In this document: positions 1 through 8,134 of the stretch, piece after piece | Layout of the letters: every line of letters begins with the position of its first letter | How positions within the stretch are numbered: the stretch's first letter is position 1 | Assembly (NCBI GenBank): GCA_031279915.1 | Contig: JAITHO010000186.1 | Location: 1 to 20,266 of the forward strand | Length of the DNA: 20,266 nucleotides | Source of the DNA: Tannerellaceae bacterium | GTDB lineage: Bacteria; Bacteroidota; Bacteroidia; Bacteroidales; Tannerellaceae | Direction of reading: 5' to 3' | The notes under the pieces: generated by a model | The model's input: only the letters and a program-made list of their open reading frames with translations | Told to the model about the DNA's origin: nothing | Database searches by the model: none | Position numbers and translations under genes: made by a program

Positions 1-736
1 CGGCCAGCTCGGGGATGAAGGTGATTCCGTGTCCGCTTTCCACCATTCGCATGAAAGTATCGAGGCTTCCGAGGCGATATGCGGCTTGTCGAATCCGTGC
101 TTTTTCCATCTGGCAAAAGCGCATGAGCTGGTCGCGGAAGCAGTGTCCTTCGTCGAGCAGCCATATTCGTTCGTCGCTAACGTCGTTCGAGCGGATGAGT
201 TCGCTTTTGAATATAGCTTCGTTGCGGGATACGTATCCTATGAATTGTTCGTAAAATAAGGTTTTGCCCTGAAGGTCTTTTTCTACCGGCTGCGATGCGA
301 TGAGGGCAGCGTCGATGTCGCCGGCAAGCAGGGCTGCGATGCTTGGCGTGGTTTGCATTTCAAGGATATGGATATCGAGATCCTTGTGCTTGTCAACAAG
401 TTTGCAGAGGAATCTGGGCAGCAGGTAGGGAGCAATTGTTGGTAGGACGGCGAGGCGGAATATACCCTTGGCGGATCCGGTAGCTTCTTTCACGATGTCT
501 TTAATCATTGAAGCCTGATGCACCACTCGCCGGGCCTGTTCGATAAGTTTTTCGCCAGCCGGCGTTGGTTTGACGGGTTGTATGTTTCGTTGGAAGATTT
601 TCAGCCCCAGCTCCTTTTCGAGCTTTTGTATCATCATGCTGAGAGTTGGCTGGGTGACGCCGCAATGTTCGGCTGCTTTGGCGAAATGTCGATATGAATC
701 TACGGCGAGTACGTATTCGAGTTGTTGTATGGTCAT
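1..736 (-). CDS. oxyR: OxyR, LysR-family hydrogen peroxide-responsive regulator (3' part cut by window edge)
   Basis: I translated this from the minus strand; the reading frame is open from ATG at 736 to the window edge, giving 245 residues without a stop. Residues 1-60 form a LysR winged helix-turn-helix (starts MTIQQLEYVLAV; recognition segment VTQPTLSMMIQKLEKELG). Residues 90 onward form the substrate-binding-like regulatory domain. The segment LLDEGHCFRDQ places a cysteine at 199 and a second at 208, the same numbering as the peroxide-sensing disulfide pair of E. coli OxyR, which is the strongest reason for calling OxyR rather than a generic LysR protein. Family members are cytosolic DNA-binding activators of catalase, Dps and alkyl hydroperoxide reductase genes; none of those targets is in this window. 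A full OxyR is about 300-310 residues, so about 60 are missing beyond base 1. It is transcribed divergently from the hsd operon. Confidence 0.93.
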   Translation of the reverse strand, partial: MTIQQLEYVLAVDSYRHFAKAAEHCGVTQPTLSMMIQKLEKELGLKIFQRNIQPVKPTPAGEKLIEQARRVVHQASMIKDIVKEATGSAKGIFRLAVLPTIAPYLLPRFLCKLVDKHKDLDIHILEMQTTPSIAALLAGDIDAALIASQPVEKDLQGKTLFYEQFIGYVSRNEAIFKSELIRSNDVSDERIWLLDEGHCFRDQLMRFCQMEKARIRQAAYRLGSLDTFMRMVESGHGITFIPELA

Positions 737-757
737 AAATTTTAAGATTATTTGTTG

Positions 758-765
758 CAAAGATA
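758..765 (-). promoter_or_regulatory. Probable oxyR promoter -7 box
   Basis: Read on the minus strand this is TATCTTTG, an exact match to the Bacteroidetes -7 consensus TAnnTTTG. It ends 22 bases upstream of the oxyR ATG. I see no convincing -33 TTTG at 17-19 bp spacing; the nearest TTTTG lies about 23 bp further upstream. Confidence 0.5.
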
Positions 766-804
766 ACATTAAAAGTATGGGAGCTTCGCAAAATGCGGCT
801 ATGG

Positions 805-972
805 CGTATGAGCCTCCAAAATTCTTTTCCTGACGCCTTGTACGTTCGTATGAGCCTCCAAAATTCTTTTTCTGACGCCTCATACGCGCGTATGAACCCC
901 CCAAATTCTTTTCCCGGCGCCTCATACGCGCGTATAGACCCCCCAAAATCCTTTCACGGCGCCTCACCTGAC
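805..972. repeat. 42-bp tandem repeat, four degenerate copies
   Basis: Copies begin at 805, 847, 889 and 931, each with CGTATG or CGTATA, then a C-rich/AAATTCTTT block, then a GACGCC or GGCGCC block. The junction between copies 2 and 3 (881-894) is a perfect 14-bp palindrome, CATACGCGCGTATG; the next junction (923-936) is one base short of perfect, and the first junction keeps a TACG/CGTA inverted pair. The fourth copy is the most diverged. The period is 14 codons, so an open frame runs through it, but I see no other sign of coding. It lies between oxyR and the hsd promoter. Confidence 0.85.
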
Positions 973-1040
973 CTTTGCCGCTTTGTTTTTTTCCATTGTT
1001 TTCAAGTATATAACAGTTTCCGAAAAAATAAAATTATCAA

Positions 1041-1048
1041 CATCTTTG
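1041..1048 (+). promoter_or_regulatory. Possible hsd operon promoter -7 box
   Basis: CATCTTTG differs from the Bacteroidetes -7 consensus TAnnTTTG at one base, and a TTTC at 1017-1020 lies about 20 bp upstream as a candidate -33 element. It would give a leader of about 85-90 bases before hsdM. The match is imperfect, so this is tentative. Confidence 0.35.
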
Positions 1049-1140
1049 CAGTCATGCGAACAGGAACGCAGCGCAGCGCTTGATGTTCCGAAGCGCAAGG
1101 ATGAGGAGTAATTTTTAGTATATACAATAAAAAGATTAAT

Positions 1141-2709
1141 ATGACCAAAGAGCAAGAACGCACGGAACTACATCGTGCCATTTGGCAAATCGCCAACGAT
1201 TTGCGCGGCAGTGTAGACGGTTGGGATTTTAAGCAATACGTTCTCGGATTTCTGTTTTACCGCTTTATCAGCGAGAATCTCGCGGGCTTTATCAACGAGC
1301 AGGAGCGCAAAACCGGCAACACGGCTTTCTGTTACGAAGAGCTCTCTGATGCAGAGGCTGAGTTCGGCAAAGCTGAAACCGTTGTCGAGAAAGGTTTTTA
1401 TATTCTGCCGAGCGAGCTGTTTGAAAACATTAGGCAAAGGGCCAAGGGCGATGCGAATCTGAACGAAACATTGAGCCGCGTTTTCAGCAATATCGAAAAT
1501 TCGGCCAAAGGCGCCGAGAGCGAAGATGATTTGAAGGGCTTATTTGACGACCTGGATGTAAATTCCAACAAACTCGGAGCAACGGTTGCTAAGCGAAACG
1601 AGCTTCTGGTAAAAATTATGGATGCTATCGGCAACTTGAAGCTTGGCGACTATCAGGGCCATACGATTGATGCATTTGGCGACGCCTACGAGTATTTGAT
1701 GACGATGTATGCCTCGAATGCCGGCAAATCGGGCGGCGAATTTTATACTCCGCAGGAAGTTGCCGAATTGCTGGCGCGCATTACGGTGGCGAATAAGAAA
1801 GATATTAATAAGGTATACGATCCTGCTTGCGGCTCCGGCGGACTGCTCTTGAAATTTGCCAAGATTCTCGGAAAGGATAACGTTCGGCAGGGCTTTTTTG
1901 GTCAGGAAAAGAACATCACAACCTACAATCTTTGCCGAATCAATATGTTCCTGCACGATATCAATTACGAAAAGTTCAGCATTGCTCACGGCGATACTCT
2001 GCTTGAGCCGAAGTATTGGGACGATGAGCCTTTCGAGGCTATTGTTTCCAATCCTCCATATTCGATCAAATGGGACGGCGATAGCAATCCGCTGCTGATT
2101 AACGATCCGCGCTTCTCGCCCGCCGGCGTACTTGCTCCGAAGTCGAAAGCCGATCTGGCCTTCGCTATGCATATTCTGAGCTGGCTTCACACAAGCGGAA
2201 CGGCGGCTATCGTGGAGTTTCCCGGCGTGCTATATCGCGGCGGCGCTGAGCGGAAGATCCGCAAATATTTAATCGACAACAATTACATCGACACTATCAT
2301 TCAGCTGCCCGACAATCTCTTCTTTGGCGTTACGATCGCCACCTGTATTATTGTTTTGAAACGATCGAAGCCGGATAATAAAACGCTCTTTATAAATGCC
2401 TCGAAAGAATTTGAGCACGTTGGGAATAAAAACAAGCTGTCGGAGGCGAATCAAAGCAGAATATTGAAAGCATACACCGATCGCCATTGCGGACTCGATC
2501 CGCACTCTCCTCACTTCGCCGTCCTTGTGGATAACAGCGCGATCGCGGCCAACGACTACAATATCGCCGTTTCCTCGTATGTAGCGCAAGAGGATACGCG
2601 AGAAATCGTCGATATAAAGAAGCTCAATGCAGAAATATCCGAGATTGTTGTGCGGCAGGCCATGTTGCGAAAAGCGATTGATGGAATAGTTGCAAGCCTG
2701 GAACGATAA
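1141..2709 (+). CDS. hsdM: Type I restriction-modification system, DNA adenine methyltransferase subunit HsdM
   Basis: The 522-residue product has the usual HsdM length and order. Residues 1-140 form the helical N-terminal domain typical of HsdM (LRGSVDGWDFKQYVLGFLFYRF). The catalytic core follows with SAM-binding motif I, DPACGSGG, at residues 227-234, and the adenine-N6 motif IV, NPPYS, at 304-308. The short linker GGEFYTPQEV just before motif I is also typical. Two HsdM with one HsdS methylate adenines in a split recognition site, and with HsdR form the restriction complex. It is the first gene of a four-gene operon and ends 12 bases before the Fic gene. The start ATG follows an AT-rich leader with no clear Shine-Dalgarno, normal for this phylum. 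No upstream in-frame start is needed, since the N-terminus aligns with the family from residue 1. Confidence 0.97.
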   Translation: MTKEQERTELHRAIWQIANDLRGSVDGWDFKQYVLGFLFYRFISENLAGFINEQERKTGNTAFCYEELSDAEAEFGKAETVVEKGFYILPSELFENIRQRAKGDANLNETLSRVFSNIENSAKGAESEDDLKGLFDDLDVNSNKLGATVAKRNELLVKIMDAIGNLKLGDYQGHTIDAFGDAYEYLMTMYASNAGKSGGEFYTPQEVAELLARITVANKKDINKVYDPACGSGGLLLKFAKILGKDNVRQGFFGQEKNITTYNLCRINMFLHDINYEKFSIAHGDTLLEPKYWDDEPFEAIVSNPPYSIKWDGDSNPLLINDPRFSPAGVLAPKSKADLAFAMHILSWLHTSGTAAIVEFPGVLYRGGAERKIRKYLIDNNYIDTIIQLPDNLFFGVTIATCIIVLKRSKPDNKTLFINASKEFEHVGNKNKLSEANQSRILKAYTDRHCGLDPHSPHFAVLVDNSAIAANDYNIAVSSYVAQEDTREIVDIKKLNAEISEIVVRQAMLRKAIDGIVASLER

Positions 2710-2721
2710 TTTTATCATGCT

Positions 2722-3825
2722 ATGCTTATGAATAATTACGATGAATATCTCCGCCAAGGCGAGCCCGACAAAATAGAGAAAAGCCGAATCTGGAAAATGG
2801 CTATCGGCCTGCAGCAAGTCGACGGCTTAAGACCTTCCGACTATCTCATCAAAACCGCTAATGAAAACATTGAAGGCAAAATAACCATCGACGAGGTCAA
2901 GCGCCGCATCGACAGCTATTACAAAACCCAAACCGTTAGCCACAGCGATCGTACGGAAGAAGCGGATAAGGTTGCGGCCAAAATCACCGAGGTACTTTTG
3001 GAGCATACCTTCTCGTTTTCTCCGCTGGAATACATTAACATTCATAAGCGGCTTTTCGAAGGCATATATCCGTTTGCAGGGAAAGTTCGCGACTATAATA
3101 TTTCAAAGCAAGAATGGGTTTTGGATGGCAAAAGCGTGATGTATGCAGGCGCACATCTTTTGCGCGAGGCTTTGGAGCACGATTTCAAGCAGGAAAAAGA
3201 GTTTGACTATAAAGGATTAAGCGCCCGTGAGAAAGTGGAACATATAGCAAAGTTTATTTCAAACATTTGGCAGGCGCACGTTTTTGGCGAGGGCAATACG
3301 CGCACAACTGCTGTTTTTGCAATAAAATATTTGCGAACATTTGGCTTTGCAGTGAACAACGAAGCCTTCGAAAACCATTCGTACTATTTCCGCAACAGTT
3401 TGGTACGAGCCAACTACAACGATTTTAAAAACAATATTGTTGCGAATCAGGAATACCTCAACAAGTTTTTCTACAATATTTTGCTTGGCGAACAGAACGA
3501 ACTCAAAAGCCGGTATTTGCACATATACTTTAATCGCCCCGATGCCCAATATCCAAGTAGCTCGGATGCCGATGGTGGTGTAAATGTCGGAGAAAGTGTC
3601 GGAGAAAGTGTCGGAGAAGTGTCGGAGAGGCAAAAGAGAATTTTAGACATAATTGCTGCAAACAACAGTATTTCCGCACAACAGCTTTCTGCCATCTTAA
3701 AGACTACTGCACGTACCGTTGAAAGAGAGATAAAAAAAATGAGAGAGAAGGGTATTCTTGAACGCATAGGTGGCGACAGAGGTGGTCATTGGAAAATCAA
3801 TGGGAAAGAAGATCGCAATGAATAG
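2722..3825 (+). CDS. Fic-domain protein with C-terminal winged helix, embedded in the hsd operon
   Basis: The product has 367 residues. The Fic core covers about residues 80-250 and carries the catalytic-loop motif HVFGEGNTRTTA at 186-197. It keeps the histidine (186), the acidic residue (190), N192 and R194 of the canonical HxFx(D/E)GNGRxxR, but has Thr for the second Gly and Ala for the final Arg. Fic enzymes usually transfer AMP or another phosphate-containing group to a target hydroxyl. A class II-like inhibitory region may be present upstream (NENIEG, 47-52), although the usual Ser/Thr is Asn. After a Gly/Glu/Ser/Val repeat linker (about 286-300), residues 301-360 look like a winged helix-turn-helix. 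The gene follows hsdM by 12 bases and overlaps hsdS by 8, so it is probably co-transcribed. Target and role in restriction are unknown; regulation or guarding of the system is inference. A second ATG at 2728 is equally possible as start. Confidence 0.9.
   Translation: MLMNNYDEYLRQGEPDKIEKSRIWKMAIGLQQVDGLRPSDYLIKTANENIEGKITIDEVKRRIDSYYKTQTVSHSDRTEEADKVAAKITEVLLEHTFSFSPLEYINIHKRLFEGIYPFAGKVRDYNISKQEWVLDGKSVMYAGAHLLREALEHDFKQEKEFDYKGLSAREKVEHIAKFISNIWQAHVFGEGNTRTTAVFAIKYLRTFGFAVNNEAFENHSYYFRNSLVRANYNDFKNNIVANQEYLNKFFYNILLGEQNELKSRYLHIYFNRPDAQYPSSSDADGGVNVGESVGESVGEVSERQKRILDIIAANNSISAQQLSAILKTTARTVEREIKKMREKGILERIGGDRGGHWKINGKEDRNE
3585..3629 (+). repeat. 12-bp minisatellite inside the Fic gene linker
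   Basis: TGTCGGAGAAAG occurs twice exactly (3585, 3597), followed by an 11-bp unit lacking one A (3609-3619) and a partial fourth copy from 3620. It encodes Val-Gly-Glu-Ser repeats; after the 11-bp unit the repeat is read in another frame (Val-Ser-Glu-Arg). It lies between the Fic domain and the winged helix. Confidence 0.9.
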
Positions 3826-4984
3826 CATCGAAGCATTGATCCGGAAGCATTGCCCCGACGGCGTGGAGTTTAAGAAGCTGGGGGAGGTATGCGAGTTTAG
3901 GAGAGGCACTACAATTACGGCAAAAAATGCTGCCGGCGGAAATGTGCCGGTGATTGCAGGAGGACAAGCTCCGGCTTATTATCACAATGTTGATAACCGC
4001 AAAGGAGCAACAATTTCAGTTTCGAGTTCAGGGGCCTATGCCGGATTTGTGGCCTTCTGGGATATTCCGGTTTTTCTGTCCGATTCGTTTTCAGTCCATC
4101 CCGATCCCGAATTATTGTTGCCTAAATATCTTTTCTATTTCCTTAAAAACATACAAGAAAAAATTTATAACCTAAAGAAAGGTGGCGGAATTCCACACGT
4201 ACACGGAAGTGACTTGGCAAAATTCCTTATCCCCATCCCCCCTCTCGCCATTCAGCAAGAGATAGCTAACATCTTAGATAAGTTTACAGAGCTGGAGGAG
4301 GCGCTGGAGGCAGAGCTGGAGGCGCGGAAAAAGCAGTATGAGTATTATCGCAGCAAACTGCTGACGTTCGATGAAACATCGAAGGATATTAGATGGATGA
4401 CGCTTGGGGAGATATGCATTAAAACTGAAAATATAAAATGGAAAGAAGTGTCAAGTCAAGAATTTCTATATATTGATTTGTCCTCTGTTAATCGAGATAA
4501 TAACCAAATTGCAGAAACGCAAGTAATTTGTTTCGAAGATGCGCCAAGTAGAGCACAACAAATTGTAAGAGCTGAAGATGTGATTTTTGGAACGACACGA
4601 CCTACATTAAAGAGATTTTGCTTTATTACTCCCAAATATGATGGGCAAATCTGCAGCACTGGTTTTTGTGTATTGAGAGCAAATAAAGATGTTGTATTGC
4701 CGAAATATTTGTTTTTCATTTTGACAACAGTAGATTTCTATAATTACGTGGAAAACTATCAGGAAGGTGCAGGTTATCCTTCAATTACCAACAGTAAAGT
4801 TTTTAACTATATAGCTGGCATCCCGCCCCTCCAGGAGCAAGCTCGCATCGTTGCAATCTTAGATAAGTTCGATGCGCTGGTCAATGATATTGCGATTGGC
4901 TTGCCTGCTGAGATCAAGATGCGGCGCAAGCAATACGAATACTACCGCAATAAATTATTAACTTTTAAGAAACGAGCACAATGA
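3818..4984 (+). CDS. hsdS: Type I restriction-modification system, DNA specificity subunit HsdS
   Basis: I start this gene at the ATG at 3818, giving 388 residues (MNSIEALIRKHCPDGVEFKK), because that is how HsdS proteins of this kind begin. An in-frame ATG at 3770 would add 16 residues lying wholly inside the Fic gene. Two target-recognition domains are visible: TRD1 about residues 15-137 and TRD2 about 190-333. Each is followed by a conserved helical spacer beginning with a Pro-rich turn (IPIPPLAIQQEIANILDKF; IPPLQEQARIVAILDKF) and ending in near-identical RKQYEYYR-KLLTF repeats. HsdS docks two HsdM and reads one half-site per TRD. TRD2 is visibly more AT-rich than the spacers, consistent with domain exchange. 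Its start overlaps the Fic stop by 8 bases and its stop overlaps hsdR as ATGA. I see no second hsdS copy or flanking inverted repeat, so no inversion system. Confidence 0.95.
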   Translation: MNSIEALIRKHCPDGVEFKKLGEVCEFRRGTTITAKNAAGGNVPVIAGGQAPAYYHNVDNRKGATISVSSSGAYAGFVAFWDIPVFLSDSFSVHPDPELLLPKYLFYFLKNIQEKIYNLKKGGGIPHVHGSDLAKFLIPIPPLAIQQEIANILDKFTELEEALEAELEARKKQYEYYRSKLLTFDETSKDIRWMTLGEICIKTENIKWKEVSSQEFLYIDLSSVNRDNNQIAETQVICFEDAPSRAQQIVRAEDVIFGTTRPTLKRFCFITPKYDGQICSTGFCVLRANKDVVLPKYLFFILTTVDFYNYVENYQEGAGYPSITNSKVFNYIAGIPPLQEQARIVAILDKFDALVNDIAIGLPAEIKMRRKQYEYYRNKLLTFKKRAQ

Positions 4985-7900
4985 TTACCTACGATTTATT
5001 AGCTGAAAATGAGAGCTGCACCGTTGTTGCAGAATATCAATCGACATACAAACGACAAACGAATTACGAATCGGAAGCTGATCTTGAAATGGCTTTTATC
5101 GAACAGCTCAAAACGCAGGCATACGAGCATCTGCCTATCAGAAACGAGGAGGATTTAATCCGTAACCTCCGACTGCAATTAGAACGGCTGAACGATATTG
5201 CCTTCTCCGATGCCGAATGGGAACGGTTTTTCAAATCGAAAATTGCTAACCCCAATTGCAGCATCGAAGACAAAACAACTATCATGCAAGACGACTATAT
5301 CCAACTGCTAAGCCGCGATGATGGCACAACGAAAAACATTTATTTGATTGACAAAAACAATATTCATAACAATCGCTTGCAAGTAATCAATCAATACGAA
5401 GCGCATGGAGCAAGGCCGAATCGCTATGATGCGAGCATTCTGGTGAACGGATTTCCATTGGCGCATATAGAGTTAAAGAGACGTGGAGTGGATATTAAGG
5501 AGGCCTTTAACCAAATCAACCGATATGCTCGCGAAAGTTTTTGGGCCGGCAACGGCTTGTTTGAATACGTTCAGCTATTCGTTATCAGCAACGGAGCTTA
5601 TACCAAATATTACAGCAATACAACGCGCAGCCTGCACCTACGGGAACAACGCGCATCGGCTGCGAAGAATGGAAAGAAAACAAGTAACAGTTTTGAATTT
5701 ACCTCCTGTTGGGCTGATTCGGAGAACCGTCTGATTACAGATTTGATTGACTTTGCCCGAACCTTCTTTGCAAAGCATGTACTGCTGAACGTCTTAACCA
5801 AATACTGCGTTTTCACTTCCGAAAAAATACTGTTGGTGATGCGACCCTATCAAATCGTGGCTACCGAAAGAATATTGGGGCGCATCAATGTATCGAACAA
5901 CTATAAAACGTATGGAAAAGTTGCAGGCGGCGGATATATTTGGCACACAACCGGCAGCGGTAAGACGCTAACAAGCTTTAAAACGGCGCAGTTGGCAAGT
6001 AAGATTCCCTTCATCGACAAAGTTCTGTTCGTTGTTGACCGAAAAGATCTCGACTATCAAACAATGAAAGAATACGATAAGTTTGAAAAAGGCGCGGCGA
6101 ACAGCAATTCCAATACTGCTATTCTTAAAAAGCAACTCGAAGCTCCGAATGTGCGGATTATCATCACTACCATTCAGAAGCTAACGGTTTTTATCCATAA
6201 AAACAAAGCGCATCAGGTTTATAATCAGCATATCGTTTTGATATTCGACGAGTGCCATCGATCGCAGTTTGGCGATATGCATACGGCCATCATCAAGAGC
6301 TTTAAGAAATATCACATCTTCGGATTTACCGGTACGCCCATCTTTGCGGCTAATGCAAGCAGCGCAGGCAAGCCGAATCTTAAAACAACCGAACAGGCTT
6401 TTGGCGACAAATTGCATACATATACTATTGTCGACGCCATTATTGATAAGAACGTTTTGCCTTTCCACATTGACTACGTTTCAACGATGCGCGAGGCTGA
6501 GAATATTGACGACGAAAAGGTTTGGGATATCGACCGCGAAAAGGCTTTGGCCGCCCCCGAAAGAATCGCAAATATCGTGAAATACATACGTGAGCATTTT
6601 GACCAAAAAACCAAGCGGAATGTTTTCTATAAACTAAAAGAGCGGCGTTTGGCCGGATTTAATTCCATATTCGCCGTCTCGTCCATCGAATCCGCAAAGA
6701 AATATTATGCCGAATTTCACAAACAAATGGACGCCTTGCCTATCGATAAACAACTGAAAATCGCAACCATATATAGCTTCAGCCCCAACGAAGCCGAGCA
6801 GTTAGAAGGATTGCCCGATGAAAATTCTGAAGATACCCGCGGATTAGACCAAAGCTCGCGCGACTTCTTAGACAAGGCCATCGACGACTACAACGCCCTT
6901 TTCGGAACAAGCTACGATACCTCTGCCGACAAATTCCAGAACTATTACAAAGATGTTTCGATGCGCGTTAAAAACAGAGAGTTAGACCTCCTGATCGTCG
7001 TGAATATGTTCCTCACTGGCTTTGATGCAACCACTCTGAACACGCTTTGGGTTGACAAAAACCTTCGGCTGCACGGACTATTGCAGGCATACAGCCGCAC
7101 TAATCGTATTTTGAACTCGATAAAAAGCTTTGGCAACATCGTTTGCTTCCGAAATCTCGAAAACGCAACCAACGAAAGCATCGCCCTGTTTGGCGACAAA
7201 GAGGCCGGCGGAATTGTTTTGTTGAAAACTTATAAAGAATACTACGATGGCTACGAACACGAGGGCAAGCCGGTGCGCGGATATGCCGATCTGGTAGCCG
7301 AACTTCTGCACAAATATGCTGCTACCGAGCAAATTGTAGGCGAGCACGAAAAGAAGCAATTTATAGCCCTCTACGGTTCCATCCTCAAACTGCGCAACAT
7401 CCTCTCATGCTTTGACGAGTTTGCCGGCAACGAAATATTGACAGAACGCGATGTGCAAGACTATCACAGCATGTATATCAACTTATACAACGAATTTCGC
7501 AAAAAAATAAACAGGGAGAACGTAAACGATGATATTGTTTTCGAGATGGAACTCATTAAGCAAGTGGAAATCAATATAGATTACATCCTGAAATTAATCC
7601 GCCTGTATCATGAGAGCCTCCCGAAAGACAAAGAAATTTTGGTCAGAATCAACAAAGCCGTCGACTCAAGCATTGAATTGCGCAACAAAAAAGAACTTAT
7701 CTATCAGTTTATCGAATCCCTAACGCTTTACTCTTCTATCGACGACGATTGGCGCAGCTTTGTGAACGCAAAGAAGTTCGAAGAATTAGACAAGATTATT
7801 GCCGACGAAAAGTTGGATAAAGAAGCAACATACAAGTTCATACAGAACGCATTTCGCGACGGGCATGTGCATACGACAGGCACAGCAATAGCCCAAATCC

Positions 7901-8022
7901 TCCCGCCCATGTCGCGCTTTAATGTCCACGACAATCGTAGCCAAAGGAAGGAAATCGTGCTCGACAAACTGCGCGCCTTCGTCGACAGATATTGGGACAT
8001 AAGCGGCGGAAGATTCGAGTAA
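4981..8022 (+). CDS. hsdR: Type I restriction-modification system, endonuclease and translocase subunit HsdR
   Basis: The 1013-residue product carries all expected parts. The N-terminal PD-(D/E)xK nuclease shows D150 (RYDASILVNG) and E164-L-K166. The superfamily 2 helicase motor has Walker A HTTGSGKT ending at T329, the Walker B variant DECH at 423-426 followed by RSQFG, motif III FGFTGTP, and the late motifs LTGFDATTLNTLWVDK and QAYSRTNR. The C-terminal third is helical and presumably contacts the HsdM/HsdS core. HsdR translocates DNA using ATP and cuts away from the recognition site. The catalytic residues appear intact, so the enzyme should be active. It overlaps hsdS by four bases (ATGA), a common translational-coupling arrangement, and is the last gene of the operon. 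Confidence 0.97.
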   Translation: MITYDLLAENESCTVVAEYQSTYKRQTNYESEADLEMAFIEQLKTQAYEHLPIRNEEDLIRNLRLQLERLNDIAFSDAEWERFFKSKIANPNCSIEDKTTIMQDDYIQLLSRDDGTTKNIYLIDKNNIHNNRLQVINQYEAHGARPNRYDASILVNGFPLAHIELKRRGVDIKEAFNQINRYARESFWAGNGLFEYVQLFVISNGAYTKYYSNTTRSLHLREQRASAAKNGKKTSNSFEFTSCWADSENRLITDLIDFARTFFAKHVLLNVLTKYCVFTSEKILLVMRPYQIVATERILGRINVSNNYKTYGKVAGGGYIWHTTGSGKTLTSFKTAQLASKIPFIDKVLFVVDRKDLDYQTMKEYDKFEKGAANSNSNTAILKKQLEAPNVRIIITTIQKLTVFIHKNKAHQVYNQHIVLIFDECHRSQFGDMHTAIIKSFKKYHIFGFTGTPIFAANASSAGKPNLKTTEQAFGDKLHTYTIVDAIIDKNVLPFHIDYVSTMREAENIDDEKVWDIDREKALAAPERIANIVKYIREHFDQKTKRNVFYKLKERRLAGFNSIFAVSSIESAKKYYAEFHKQMDALPIDKQLKIATIYSFSPNEAEQLEGLPDENSEDTRGLDQSSRDFLDKAIDDYNALFGTSYDTSADKFQNYYKDVSMRVKNRELDLLIVVNMFLTGFDATTLNTLWVDKNLRLHGLLQAYSRTNRILNSIKSFGNIVCFRNLENATNESIALFGDKEAGGIVLLKTYKEYYDGYEHEGKPVRGYADLVAELLHKYAATEQIVGEHEKKQFIALYGSILKLRNILSCFDEFAGNEILTERDVQDYHSMYINLYNEFRKKINRENVNDDIVFEMELIKQVEINIDYILKLIRLYHESLPKDKEILVRINKAVDSSIELRNKKELIYQFIESLTLYSSIDDDWRSFVNAKKFEELDKIIADEKLDKEATYKFIQNAFRDGHVHTTGTAIAQILPPMSRFNVHDNRSQRKEIVLDKLRAFVDRYWDISGGRFE

Positions 8023-8134
8023 CGCAACAGCTTCTCCCACGATTCTCAACAAAGGATCGGACGCCTTTATTCATCAAAACGACAATTATTCTCATTTGCC
8101 TTTTGCTTTTGTAAAATCGCAGTGCGCCTTAAAC
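8023..8134. other. Start of the hsdR-tRNA intergenic region; weak hairpin only
   Basis: No gene is visible. A short AAAGG/CCTTT inverted repeat near 8051-8068 followed by ATT could be a weak terminator for hsdR, but it is too short to call with confidence. The 22-bp array begins directly after this stretch. Confidence 0.35.

Noticed and set aside
793..1083. 96-residue frame through the 42-bp array
   Set aside because: The frame stays open only because the period is a multiple of three; the array has palindromic junctions and no start signal or homologous domain, so I treat it as non-coding, though with some doubt.
3818..4984. Phase-variable hsdS inversion system
   Set aside because: Only one hsdS, no inverted repeats and no recombinase gene; the RKQYEYYR repeats are direct and differ at the DNA level.
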